DNA of 64,000 nt from ANME-2 cluster archaeon (lineage in GTDB: Archaea > Halobacteriota > Methanosarcinia > Methanosarcinales > Methanocomedenaceae): NCBI GenBank assembly GCA_019429385.1, contig JAHYIS010000005.1:1-64000 (forward strand), read 5' to 3'. This document shows, piece by piece, positions 1 to 12,600 of the stretch. The notes beneath the pieces were generated by a model. That model did not search any database, had not been told where the DNA came from, and worked only from the letters and a program-made list of their open reading frames with translations. A program made the position numbers and the translations under genes. The stretch's first letter is position 1, and each line of letters begins with the position of its first letter.

Positions 1-352
1 CTATATCCTTCCATGCATGGTATTTCGTACATGATGTATGTACCAATACTACTTCATCCGGGGATATTATTTCCATTTTTGTAGGAGAGATGATGCTGTT
101 GACCTGTCCCCTGAGAGACATCCCATAGTATTTCCCAAAATCTTTGAAGGAATTGATCGTAATACCTGAATCTTTCAAAGTCAGGGCATCAAGTCGTCCT
201 TTTTGTTCCATGGCACGTTCAATTGCCTTCAAACCATCTGTACCATATACCTTATAGATTTCATTGATTATTGTCCCGAACATGGCAGCATTATCGTGTC
301 CCATGAAATGAATGAATTCCTGGCAGTTTCCCTCCGTATTTTGGGTACGCAT
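1..352 (-). CDS. Partial CDS, possibly ATC-hydrolase-family protein (N-terminal part)
   Basis: An open frame reads from ATG at 352 down to the left edge of the window without a stop, giving about 117 N-terminal residues starting MRTQNTEGNCQEF. It is soluble, with a helical region followed by a beta-rich end that includes HTSCTKYHAWKDI. That Cys-x-x-Tyr-x-x-Trp-Lys arrangement resembles what I recall of the L-2-amino-thiazoline-4-carboxylic acid hydrolase-like family (PF14196), but the match is weak and the C-terminal half is missing. A TATA-like stretch lies upstream at about 409-418. It is transcribed away from the giant cytochrome gene, so no shared operon is implied. Confidence 0.5.
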   Translation of the reverse strand, partial: MRTQNTEGNCQEFIHFMGHDNAAMFGTIINEIYKVYGTDGLKAIERAMEQKGRLDALTLKDSGITINSFKDFGKYYGMSLRGQVNSIISPTKMEIISPDEVVLVHTSCTKYHAWKDI

Positions 353-534
353 CTATGATTCCTCAAGCATTACAGCAATATATTCAATATATCAATGAAT
401 TATTTAAATTATATATATTAGTCTGGTATAAATGAGATATGCGGATAAACATAATTATTTATCGTTCTATATATGTCGGTTAATAGTGTAAACTGTATTA
501 AATTGTGTGAGGCGTTCTAAAAATTGACCCACAG

Positions 535-544
535 TTATATATAT
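535..544 (+). promoter_or_regulatory. TATA-like promoter element of the giant cytochrome gene
   Basis: TTATATATAT at 535-544 is the best TATA-like box upstream of the cytochrome start at 629. It would give a leader of roughly 60 nt. The 276-bp gap between the divergent genes (353-628) is AT-rich. It also holds a second TATA-like run at about 409-418 that suits the leftward gene. I see no clear operator palindrome here. Confidence 0.45.
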
Positions 545-628
545 GTGCCACGATAAAAACATTATTAATTAATTGTTGACCCCGGGATCGAAGTACTGTC
601 AACGAATTATTGAAAAATGGGTGGCTGT

Positions 629-3600
629 ATGAAAAAAACGCCGAAAAACGGAGTTATTTCTTTACGAAAAAGCATAGGAAAAATACTTTTATTAGTAGTA
701 ATTATATCTCTCTTTTCTTCTATGACTCCCAGCCTGGCTGAAGGTCTGGAAAAACAAACAACCGATTATTCTCTAAAAGGGCTCCATCTTTACAGTTATG
801 ACCTGATATATACATTATTTAATCCTTTGATGGGTACGGCTGGAGAACTGGTCAATATTGCAAATGATTCAACTCCTGCCCCGTCCAATAGTTTCTCTAA
901 TAATAGTACACCAAAAAATACGCCTAATACCACTAATCAAGCAGACCTTATCCAGAACTCTACAAATCAATACTACGATAATAAAGACCAGATAAATACC
1001 ACAAATAGTACTGATAATCCCAACAATCCCCGAATCAAAATCACAGATATTTCCACACCCAAACCAGCACCTATTCAAACTGGAACCAGTACAGTTAATG
1101 AGCAAAAAGTCACATTTTTGAAAAAAAACTATGTGACAGGCAATATCAAAGACCATCAAAACGAGTCAGTATCTGCAGATATTCAGGTGATCAGACCCGA
1201 TGGTCAGGTCAAAATGGAACTTTTAAACAGACCGAATTTCAACGTTGACCTGGAAAACGGCGATACTCTGGTATTTAATGCCAGTAGTAAAGATGTATCT
1301 GCACGGTTTACCATAAAAGGCAATTCAACTGATTCAATCATAACCCTCGACAATTTCGGTAAAATCAAACCCCGGACAACCAGGACTCCTGGGTTCGTTC
1401 CTATGAAATTCGTTGAGGTTCATGCGGATAATACAGACTATGGAACAGTTACTATAACTATTTCGTACGAAGATGAAGACCTTACCGGATTTGATGAGAA
1501 CCAGCTGAACATCTATCATTATACGAACGGAGACTGGAGACCTACCGCATCCACAATAGATAAAACAGCAAAAACAATTACAGCCACCGTGAACGGTTTA
1601 TCATATTTCGCAATTGGCCAGGGCAGCGGGCTGAACATAGTTGCCAGAAGTGATGCCTTAGTAAATCCTGATGATACCATCACTGTGACAGGTGGCGTAT
1701 ATTATGATAACCTGACCATTGTCCCTGCTGCAGATATTACTATTACTATCAAGACCACTGGTATTAATACAGATACGACCACTGATGTATTTGGTAATTT
1801 TAAAACCACTCTTCCATCACCTGCATCAATTGGTACTTATGACGTCCAGATTAATGCCACTTTGGGTGCCATGGAAGCAAATAGTACCAAAAATCTTCAG
1901 GTAACCTCCTCACCCCTGTTCAGGCTGACAGGAACCATCCAGGTCGAAAACGAGGATGTGGCTGCTTCTTATGCGAACGTGACCATTACCAGCACACTTC
2001 CCGCGGGTTCAGTATCCGATAGTTCCCGGTTGACCCTCTCTGGCAAGACATCTATCACAGGTACCAGGATCTATAACCTTTTCACAGATACCAAAGTTGA
2101 TAATGGTGTCAATGCCACCGGTTCATTCAGGTTCTTTGTGGATTCTCTCGCCTCAGGCGAGGTCACTAAGAACTGGGCCACTATATACCTGTATGGAGTC
2201 TCTTATTCGGGTTCAGGTGTTGCTGAAGAAAGTTACGATACGTATCTGGATAGTATGTACAAGGATTCTTCTTCCTATATCAAACCCTGGGACCAGTCGA
2301 CATGGTACTGGAACAATTCCCTGGTTGTGGGAGATATTCTGTATAACACAACACAAACTGTTGATGTGGTTACCCCGAACCCTTCTACTCAGGTCAGGTT
2401 CAACCTGACCGGTGATATGAACATCAATTTCAGTAGTTCAGGCCTGAACAATCCTTCAAATTCCAAATTATTTGTAGATAACGTGCTGCTTCTCTCTTCA
2501 ACTGGTGATCTGGGTACTGAAAATGTGAACATTACTGGTTTCCTGGATGATACCAACGAGCTTGTTATTACTTCAGACGTCAAAGGTGGGGTCGATTATT
2601 CATTGACCACGCAGTTCCATACATACATGAACGCTTCTGTGGTCGATGATGGAATTAACTATTCAGTCACCCTCTCAACTACCAACTACGGAACAGAGGA
2701 CTGGTCATCCCCTGCAATGACCTGTAATGTCCCGGAGGGTGCAATTGATTTTACTATCATTGATGAAGATAATAATAACCTCAATGTCACATCATCCTGC
2801 ACGCTTCCGTCAGACGGCGGGAATGTAGTTATTCCCAACTCAGTGATAGGCAAGATAAAAAGCGGCATTACCAGGACATTCACGCTTTCATACAGCCTGA
2901 AGCAACTGGATATAACAGCTCATCCGTTTGCTGACACTTACATGCCGGGGCAGACTGTTGATATTTATACGGATGTGATGTACAGCGGGTCTGTTGTCAA
3001 TGATGCAACGGTCACAATAACGATAAAAGACCCCCTGGATGTAACACTATTCAACGGTACTGCAACATGGAACGGTAACAATTATTCCATCACGAAAACC
3101 ACCAACGATACCTGGCCAATAGGTATCTATCATGTGAATGTCAGTGCTTTTGGGACCGTTGACGGTGTACTCCGTACCGGCCTGAATAGTACCAGTTTTG
3201 TCGAAAAACGCCTTATATTGTATGTGCAGGCTAATGGTCCCTATCCGCCCCAGCGAAACATCACCATAACCGGCAGGGCATATTACAGCGATGATGGCGC
3301 TGAAGAGGGTAAGACTGTCAACATCTCAGTGAGTGGGCTCAACACTACGGCCACTACAAATGCTACAGGACATTTCCAGGCCGTGATTCCCGGAATGGAT
3401 GCAGGCACTTACCAGGTAACAGCCAATATCACCAACGGATATGGCCTTACCGATTCAGATACTGATACCTTGCTGGTCCTTTCAACCCCATTCTTTATCC
3501 TTATCGATACTGACCTCAGCGAAACATCGGGGCAGTCATTACTGGACCCGAACCATAATTTCATAGTAGAGGTCCCATCCAGCATGGATGTGCTCAGTTC

Positions 3601-6600
3601 GACTGTCACGCTTACCGGTATAACCGAAAAGACGGACGAATTTTACCTCTCGCCTGCTCCCATCTCTATGTATGCTATCGGGACTGTCCAGTTCAATTTT
3701 GTGAACGGGACCTTCATGGTGACCATACCCCCGTACAAAAGTGTTACTGTCAATGATGTTAATATGACCATCACTGCCTACCCGCTGGATACCGGTGTCC
3801 AGGAATCTGTGTTCAATAATTCAATTGACGGTATTGATGTCGGTGAATCACATTATATGGTCCCTGATACACCATCAACACACAGCTGGTCAGAAGATAT
3901 CACTGCAAGAGTTTCACCCGGTATTGCTCATGAAATAAAGATAACGAAACTGGATACCTATACAAAAAATTACGAGTTCATGGCGATGGTGCATGTGAAC
4001 AGGACCGGGTACCTGGACACGCCGTTAAATCCCCGTGCATACATTAGTGGTAATATCATCTACGCCGAACCAGGGGATATGGGGACTTCCTCACATACGA
4101 CCGATATTACTAAATTCATAGAAGCTGGAAGCAATTCGGTCCTCTTTATCAATGACCATAATTCACTTGTAAACTATGTGATCCAGACCAGGGTCAGGGA
4201 TTGGAACTACACACAGGAGACAGTTATTGAAGTTCCCGGCAAATTCGAGATTGAAAACGTATTGTCTGCAACAGCTACTGACCAGAACCTGATGAACCCT
4301 GAGATCAGGCATCCTCTGAAGAAATATGCATCTAACCTGACAGTGTTTGATATCGACAATAATTTGGATATTACTTCTAATTGCACAGTTGCCAATGATG
4401 AATTATTCATACCGACCGAATGTATCGGGCCTATCAATGTGGACGAAACCAGGTTGTTCAATGTATCGTATGATGCCCCAAAACCCGATATTTCACCATC
4501 GGTAAACAAGACAGAATATAATCGCGATGATATTGTGCTCATTTCAGCCAGTATCAATTTTGAAGGGGCACCTGTTCCCGATGCCAATGTATCTGCAGTA
4601 CTATCTAACAGTACACATCCCGAAATCGGGGAGGTTACTCTTACCCATACAGGCAGCGGCGTTTATACTGGTACTTATGTTATCCCCGCAAACACTTCTC
4701 TCGGTGCGTACACGGTCTCAGTGGAAGCCTATAGTGAAACGTTAAATCTCGACAATGAAACAGTAGGATATACGGTAAGAATGCTCAATGCCAGCCTCGA
4801 TGCGGGGGGGCCATATATTGTAGATTCAAATGCCACTGTCTTCGGTTATATCTACAATATGGCTAATGGTAGTCCTATTAACGGTGCGACGGTCAATATT
4901 ACCATCTCAAACTCTTCAGGTATTATCAACCAGACTAACGTTACTACAATTGCCAGTGGTTATTATTCATACAACCGAGCTGTGGAAATGGCAGGAGATT
5001 ATAATGTCAGTGTAGCTGCAATAGATCCTAATGGTATCACCGGTACAGCCAGTGACAGTTTTACAGTCAAATTTGATGTTTCAGTCACAACCAATAGAAC
5101 TTCCTGCAACTCTGGTGACCATATCGAGGTTAACGTTTCAGTCCATGATAGGGGCAGTATTGATGTCAGCACTACCGCAGTAACCGTACTTATTGATATC
5201 CCGGGAACCGGGATAGAGACCCTGTCTATCGGCAACGGCAGGCTGGTCTACTCGGCCGGGTATTATTCAGGCACGTTCACCAACACCACCAATCTTGGTC
5301 AGTATAACATGACCGTTGCTGCCTCTACAGCTATTGCTTCAGGTAATACTACCGGGAGTGTAAGGGTAAGTTCCCTTTTGGTCACAGAATACCTTGATAG
5401 AACCGTATATATTGCAGACGACAATGTAAATGTCCGGGGCAAGGTCTATGACAACGAGGCGGGTGCCAATGCCAGCGGTGCTTCGTATAATATATCTATC
5501 TGGAAGGGAGCGCTGTATATCACTTCAAGCACTGGCAGCACTAATAGTACCGGTGGGTATTCAGTTACATTTCCGGGAATTGCAGCAGGTTCGTACATTG
5601 CTGATATTGATATAATATACGATACTCTTGAGAGTTCCAACACTACTTCTTTTGACATGAAGTATAATATTACGACCACCATCCCAAAATCACTCTATGG
5701 CATTGATGAACAGGTTGATATCAATATCAGTGTATTTGATACCGGGTCTGTTTCAGTCATTGGAGCAGTCCTTACCGCCAATATAACCAATTCAACGGTT
5801 GTTGTGGAGAGCCTGGCCGGCTCCAACATCACTGATAATTCCAACGGTTACTACAATACCTCTTTCACACCTGCCTGGTCTGATGATTTCAATATCTCGG
5901 TCCATGTTGTGAACGGGTCCGTTGCAGGGGACGCTGCCATTGTACCTTTCCGTGCAACAGGATTCTATGTGGATACCACATCAGATTCCCCACGGTACGA
6001 GGTCGGAGATACTGTAACGGTCACAGGTAATCTGTGGGATTCCCAGGATTCGTCCAGGTGGGCTGACGTGACCATTAAGGTTTATGACCCCACTGGCACT
6101 GAGATAGAGACTATCACTCTTTCAGACCAGTACGGTAACTATACCTACAATTTCTCTTTAAATTCCACTGCTTATGCAGGCACCTACTCTGTGCAGGTGA
6201 ATGCCAGCGAGACCGAATCCGGCGGATCACTTACAGCCGTCAACAGTTCGGCTTTCGATGTGGAATATATTACGACCGTTTCCACAAATCACAGTCAATA
6301 CAATACTGATGATGGTGTGGATGTCACCGTGAATGTCAGGAACAGCACGACCCAGGTGGAGGGGGCTTCAGTTAACATCAATGTCACCTATATGGGTCCA
6401 TCTGACTGGTGGGATTTTAGCTGGGAATACAGGGTTAAAATAACAGCAAACAATACCATCGCGGGCACCAAGAATGATTCCTACGTGGTTGTTAAGGGGT
6501 CTGAACTGGCCTCCGTTGGTGTCTCACTCACCAACCTGCCCGTAAACTCGATCAGGATCATCAACCCTTCTATGACAGAAATTGTCAGGTTTGTCGATGA

Positions 6601-9600
6601 CCGGAACTCTGACGGATACCTGGACCCAACCGATGGAATTGTATTCCTGGTCGATCTATCTGCCGGTGAGGAGAAGGATTACTGGCTGTATTATGATTAC
6701 GATATCACCACTGATCCCGGGTACACGCTCCCTGCAAAGCTCAAGCTATACTTTGCAGAGGAGTTTATTATCACAAGTGATGATTATGCCCGTGTTTATT
6801 ACAAACACAGCAACAGGGACGGTACCTTTGGCGGCTATGTCCAGAAAGATGATAATGTCAATAACGACAGGGGAGTTGCTATTGCAGATTTTGATAATGA
6901 CGGGAACTATGATATTGTCGTTGGCGACAGTAACGGCAACCTGTTCCTGCATACATGGACAGATGTGGGTACATTTAGCAAATCAGGTATTTCCCCGGCA
7001 TTTACTTCCAGTTCATATACTATGGATATGACCGCTGCCGATTTTAATGAGGATGGTAACATGGACTTCATCGTCGGCGGTAACAACAGGAACCTGTACC
7101 TGTATACAGGCGACGGTATGGGGAGTTTCACCCAAACCATTATTACCACCACTGCCCCCGGAAATGCGGGAAGGGGTAAGGATGCGGGTGATATAAATGA
7201 AGACGGGCACATGGATTTCATCTATGTAGATAATCCAAACGGTATTGTGTACGGGTATTATGGAACTGGTACCGGTTCATTTGCCGCACCATTGGAACTC
7301 TTCAACTCCCCTGGTACTGACCCCTATGGTCTTGCACTTGGTGATTTTGATAATAACGGTCACCTGGATATCATTGTTAACACCGGTGCAGGTGGCGAAT
7401 ATTATGTATATAGCGGGGACGGTGCAGGTAATTTTATATCCGAAGGTCAGAAGTTCGATACCAATCGCCACGGTGGTATCGATGCGTTTGATTTCAATCA
7501 CGACGGTAACCTTGACGTGGTATATACCACCTACGACACAGAATATACCTATTATGGTGCAGGCAATGGTAATTTCGGGTTCGGTTCAACCAGTCTTGGC
7601 TATACGGGTTACAATATGATGGGTATCAGTGCACCGCCCATGCAGGATATCATATCATCTTCAGTAGATATGAAACAGAACCTCAGCCGTACACCTGTCT
7701 GGAGCGGACCGGCCACTGGTCATGGCGGTGGTAACTATGGTGCCGAAATCAGCCTTTCCAGTGCCGAAACGGGTATTTACCTTGTTGTGGCAAACGTGAA
7801 CAGTCCCTGGCCCGGCGATTCAACATCGACCTTTACGGTACGGGAATTGAGTATTACTTCCAACCTCTATGGCCCCTACAATTTCAACGGCAGTCATAAT
7901 GGTCCGGTGGTACCATTAATCATCTCAGGGACTGTGAGTGATTACGAGTTCAATAATACCATCAAGAACGGCCAGGTCGAGATTTCGATATCGTATCCCA
8001 ACAATTCCCTTGCTACAACCCAGGTAGTGAGCACGGATACATCGGGCCTGTACAATTACGATTTTACATCCAGCTTTAGCAGCACTTCACCTGCCGGTTC
8101 ATACAATGTGAGCATTCAGGTGAACGATTCCGGTATCACAAATAGTGCGGTAAATAATTTCACGGTCTCTACGGTAGAACAGTCCTGGGCACTCCCTGCA
8201 CGCGACTTTAGAATGCCGCTTATGCTCAACAATATCGATTCCCCTTTCTCACAGACCTATAGCAGCAAAGGTTTTGTACTTACTCTTCCGGGTGGTGTTT
8301 CCCAGTCCTCGGTCATTATGAAAGATATAACCGGTGCAAACGTGGGGTATTCAGTGATATGGGATTATGCCAATACCCTCAATGTCACTCTTGATAACTT
8401 CAGTATCGGCATGTTCGAGGGCAGGCTTATCTATGTCTACTTTGACCGGGATAACGGTGCCGCCCCCGATTCGGGCAGTGTCGCACTGGCAAGTGTTCCC
8501 CTGGTCACGGGGACCGTGGAAGGATACTGGATAGATATCACAAAAGACAGTGCCCTGTATCCACCCTCGGGTACTGCCAGGCTCACTGCTAACCTGACCC
8601 TGACCGATAGTTCTCCGCTCGATGGTGCTTTGATCAATTTTACGATCTATTATCCAAACGGTACTCTTGCCTGCGGACCACAGAACAATGTCACTGACCC
8701 TGCCAATATTTCCCAAACAGGTAATTCTGCTGTGTTGAATTATTCAATTCCTGCTTTAAAAGGTCTTTACGGTGTCACAATTAATGCAACATCCCAAAAT
8801 GGCATTCCCAGGACCCAATCCGGCACATTCAATGTTGGCGGCCTGAGTGTTGAAGTGAATACTGACAGGGATATGTACAACACCAGGGAGAATGTTGAGG
8901 TCACGATAAACGTATCAGACATGGGTGTAGCGGTGTCAGGTGCAACGGTGAATATTGGTGTCAATGACGAGAGCGGTCTATTGCCGTATGAGTTCCAGTC
9001 CACTCACATTACCAACTCGAGCGGTATTGCCAGATCCGTCTGGTACATCCCCACCGATGCGGTGCTCGGGAATTATTCCATCCATGTGAATGTCAATACT
9101 GCCAACGATTCGGGTTACAATGATTTTGAAACCTTCAGGGTGGACCGATACGAACTTGGCCTGACGTCCAGCAATAATGCAGTTGGTTTGGGCGGCCCTG
9201 TTGTTATTCGCGGTACCACAATCCATAACGGCAGCAGTGTAGATTCCTATGCCAATATCTCGGTCATGTACCAGTCCGGCTTCATTGACGATGTGATGCC
9301 GCTGGGTGCTACATCAGGTATCAGTACCTGGAACTGGGACTACTCCATGAAGCACAGCGGTGTGAGGTCACATTACCAGGAAGCTTCCGATTCCGGTACA
9401 GCAGGACAGCAGCACTACTTCTTCGATGCCTACAGCGGCTACCCCGTGGGTACGGGCGAGACCATCTCGGCCTGGGTGTACATAGACCCGTTATCCGAAC
9501 CCGTTGACGAGATCATGCTGCAGTTCCATTCCACAGACGGCTGGGGACACCGTGCCTACTGGGGTGCCGACCTTATCCAGTGGGGGACGAACGATACCAG

Positions 9601-12600
9601 TTCACGCCGGCCTAAAGGTGCACTGCCCGCAGCCGGTCAGTGGGCTATGCTCAATGTCACACCTACGGAAATTGGTATTGACGGTATGGTGGTGGACGGC
9701 ATGGCTTTCACCCTGAACGAAAATTCCACGAACACTGCCAGGGTATGGTTCGATGACGTTCATTTCAGTGGTGAGACCATTCATAGTTATCTTGATGTGG
9801 AGAATGTGTCAGCTCCTGGCGGGTCGTATGTACGATACCTTGGAAATGACTATACAGAGACATTTAACGACACCTTTGATACGTTCAATACGACACTCTG
9901 GACCAATACCAGTGATTCTTATCACAACAGTTCCCAGGGGTACATGGTGCTGAATGGGACCGGAGTTAACTGGAATGCCACTTTCTACGGCAACGATAGT
10001 TATGACCGGTCATCCCATCCGGTAATGAAAGCAGACTTCAAGGTCAATGATCTTAATTCCGATCTCCATGTATCTGCCGAAAACACCGCAGCCGGTTCCC
10101 AGTACAGGCGATTCGGAATGCGATTCCAATCAGGTGACATTGTCGGGCAGAGGTACGACCCGGTTGAGGGGTGGGTTACTAAAGTATTGTTCACGCCTGT
10201 TGTTGATACCTGGTATACTGCTGAGATACACTTTTATGATACTTATTCATCCCTGTACGTGTATTCAAGGGATGACAGCAGCCGTCCCAGACCTGACCTT
10301 CCCGATTACGAGTACAATCTCTCTGACTGGAACCCACGGTTCCATTTCTGGGCTTATAATAACCAGTCCTGTATCGATAATGCAAGGGTCGATGTGCAGA
10401 GCACGTATGATACTCTTCCCTGGGTCGGGCAGTATCTTGTTATTTCAAATAGTACCTATCCGGGCCTGGAAAGAACGAATGTGACCGGTGTGCTGGTGGC
10501 GGACCTGAACGTAACGATAGATGCCAGCGGTCCGTATATACCTGGCTCAGGTAATGTTTCCATTACCGGTACCGTCTCGGATAATAGTTCAGGTACTGCA
10601 AGGTCCTCTGATGTGTGGATATATGTAACCTATCCTGATGGTAATACAACGATGTATAATACTACTTCAGACGCTGCAGGGAATTATAGTAACAATTTCA
10701 ATACACCATCAAATACAGGTTTATATTCGGTCCGTGTTACTGCCCGTGATAGTGTCGATATTGCTGGCAGTACGAGCGGCTCATTTACTGTGGGTCTCTA
10801 TACTACGCTATCTGCTGCGGGATCATATATCAATCCCGGTGACGTTTCGGAATTGATACTGGAAATCTCAAACGCTTCATTGGGGGGCAGTCCAATAACC
10901 GGAGCAGATGTCAATATCAACATTACCCGTCCCAACGCTGGTGTTGATGCTTATGCCACACCGTCTGACATTATAGACCACGGTGATGGGACCTACACCC
11001 TTAACTACACGAACACTGGTCTTTACGGCACCTATAGTATCTCGGCAACAGCACTCAGCGGGTCATATTATGGTTTGGCGAATGTGACCTTTACCGTTGA
11101 CGAACTGTATGTTACTTCACAGGTGGGCGGTCCTTATATTGTAGGTGATACGGTATCTGTTCAGGGTCAGGCAGGGTCGCTTTCAAGGGGTCTGGCATTT
11201 GACGGGAATGTTACCATCAACCTTACTTATCCCAATGGTACCGTCATAAGATATTATAATAATAGTACGGTTTCATCAACAACAAGTTTTACCCAATCTG
11301 GCACGTATGGCCATTCAGGATTTACCAGTCCGCAGAATGTCAATGATGGCAACTCTGGCACGTATGCATATACGACAACGTGCAGCGATGATTATATCCA
11401 GGTTACCTGGACAGAGAACAAGACCGTCAGCAGGGTGAGGGCATATTATTACTGGCAGTATTGGCCTACGAATTATAAGATCCAGGTCCTGGATTCGGAT
11501 GGTGTTACCTGGATAGACAAAAAGGCAATCTCAAATTTCATGGCCGCCCCGACGACATATCCATACATCGAAGACAGGATACCGACAACAATGACAAAAG
11601 GTATCAGGATATACTACCTGACGTCATTTTATAGTTCACCCCGGATTTATATCTATGAAATGTGGGCATACGGTCCAGATGAATATTCTGTAGATGAGAT
11701 TCCATTACCGGTTTCAGGTAACTATACAATAAACGTCACAGCCCGGGATCCTTTTGGGGTGACTGGGGTGGCCCCCTCCCTGAATGTTCCGGTCCGGTTC
11801 CTTGTCTCCACTTCCTTTGATAAGGTAAGTTATGACCCCGGCAATACTGTTACGGCTGTTATCCGTGCCTTCAATGGAACGGGGTATGAATCAGGGGCTA
11901 CGGTCTCTTCCCTGCTGGATTATGCACGCAACGGCTCCACCATTGATACTAATGTTACTACCACCAACTCTACCGGTATAGCCAGTGTTACCTATACCCT
12001 TCCCGAAGGATTCACTTCTTATTATGTCAATTCATCATTGAGCAAGGACGGTACCGTGGGGTATGGCTCGAATGCCACATCCACTGCCCATCTTCGTATG
12101 TGGGTAGACCCGGCAGAAGCACTGGTTGGACATTCCTCATGGCCGACAGGAGTTACTCCTGCAGAGTACAGGAACCTCACCATCAATGCTGCATTGTTAA
12201 CATTGGCCGGACATATCATTGATGACCAGACAATTACTGCCAATGTCTATCGTTATGATGGTGCATTGCTGAGCAGTGTTGCTCTAACGGGAACTGATGG
12301 TGCATACTCGGGTGAATATACTATTCCTGACAACGGACCTGAAGGTAGATACTGGATCGAACTACAGGAATATCCAGGAATTAAACACTATTTCAATGTT
12401 GTTGAATGGGGCTGTACCAGGTGCCATATTGATACAATCCCCAATCCGACTAGTTATCATAATGGATATTTTTTACATAGGATAGATGATGTTGTGGTAG
12501 CTGGAACAGACGGCCATATTTATCCATCCAATTTCAGCAAAGAGTATGTGCATGAATCACATCCCTTAAATGGCGGCAGCAGCCAGTGGGGTACATCATG

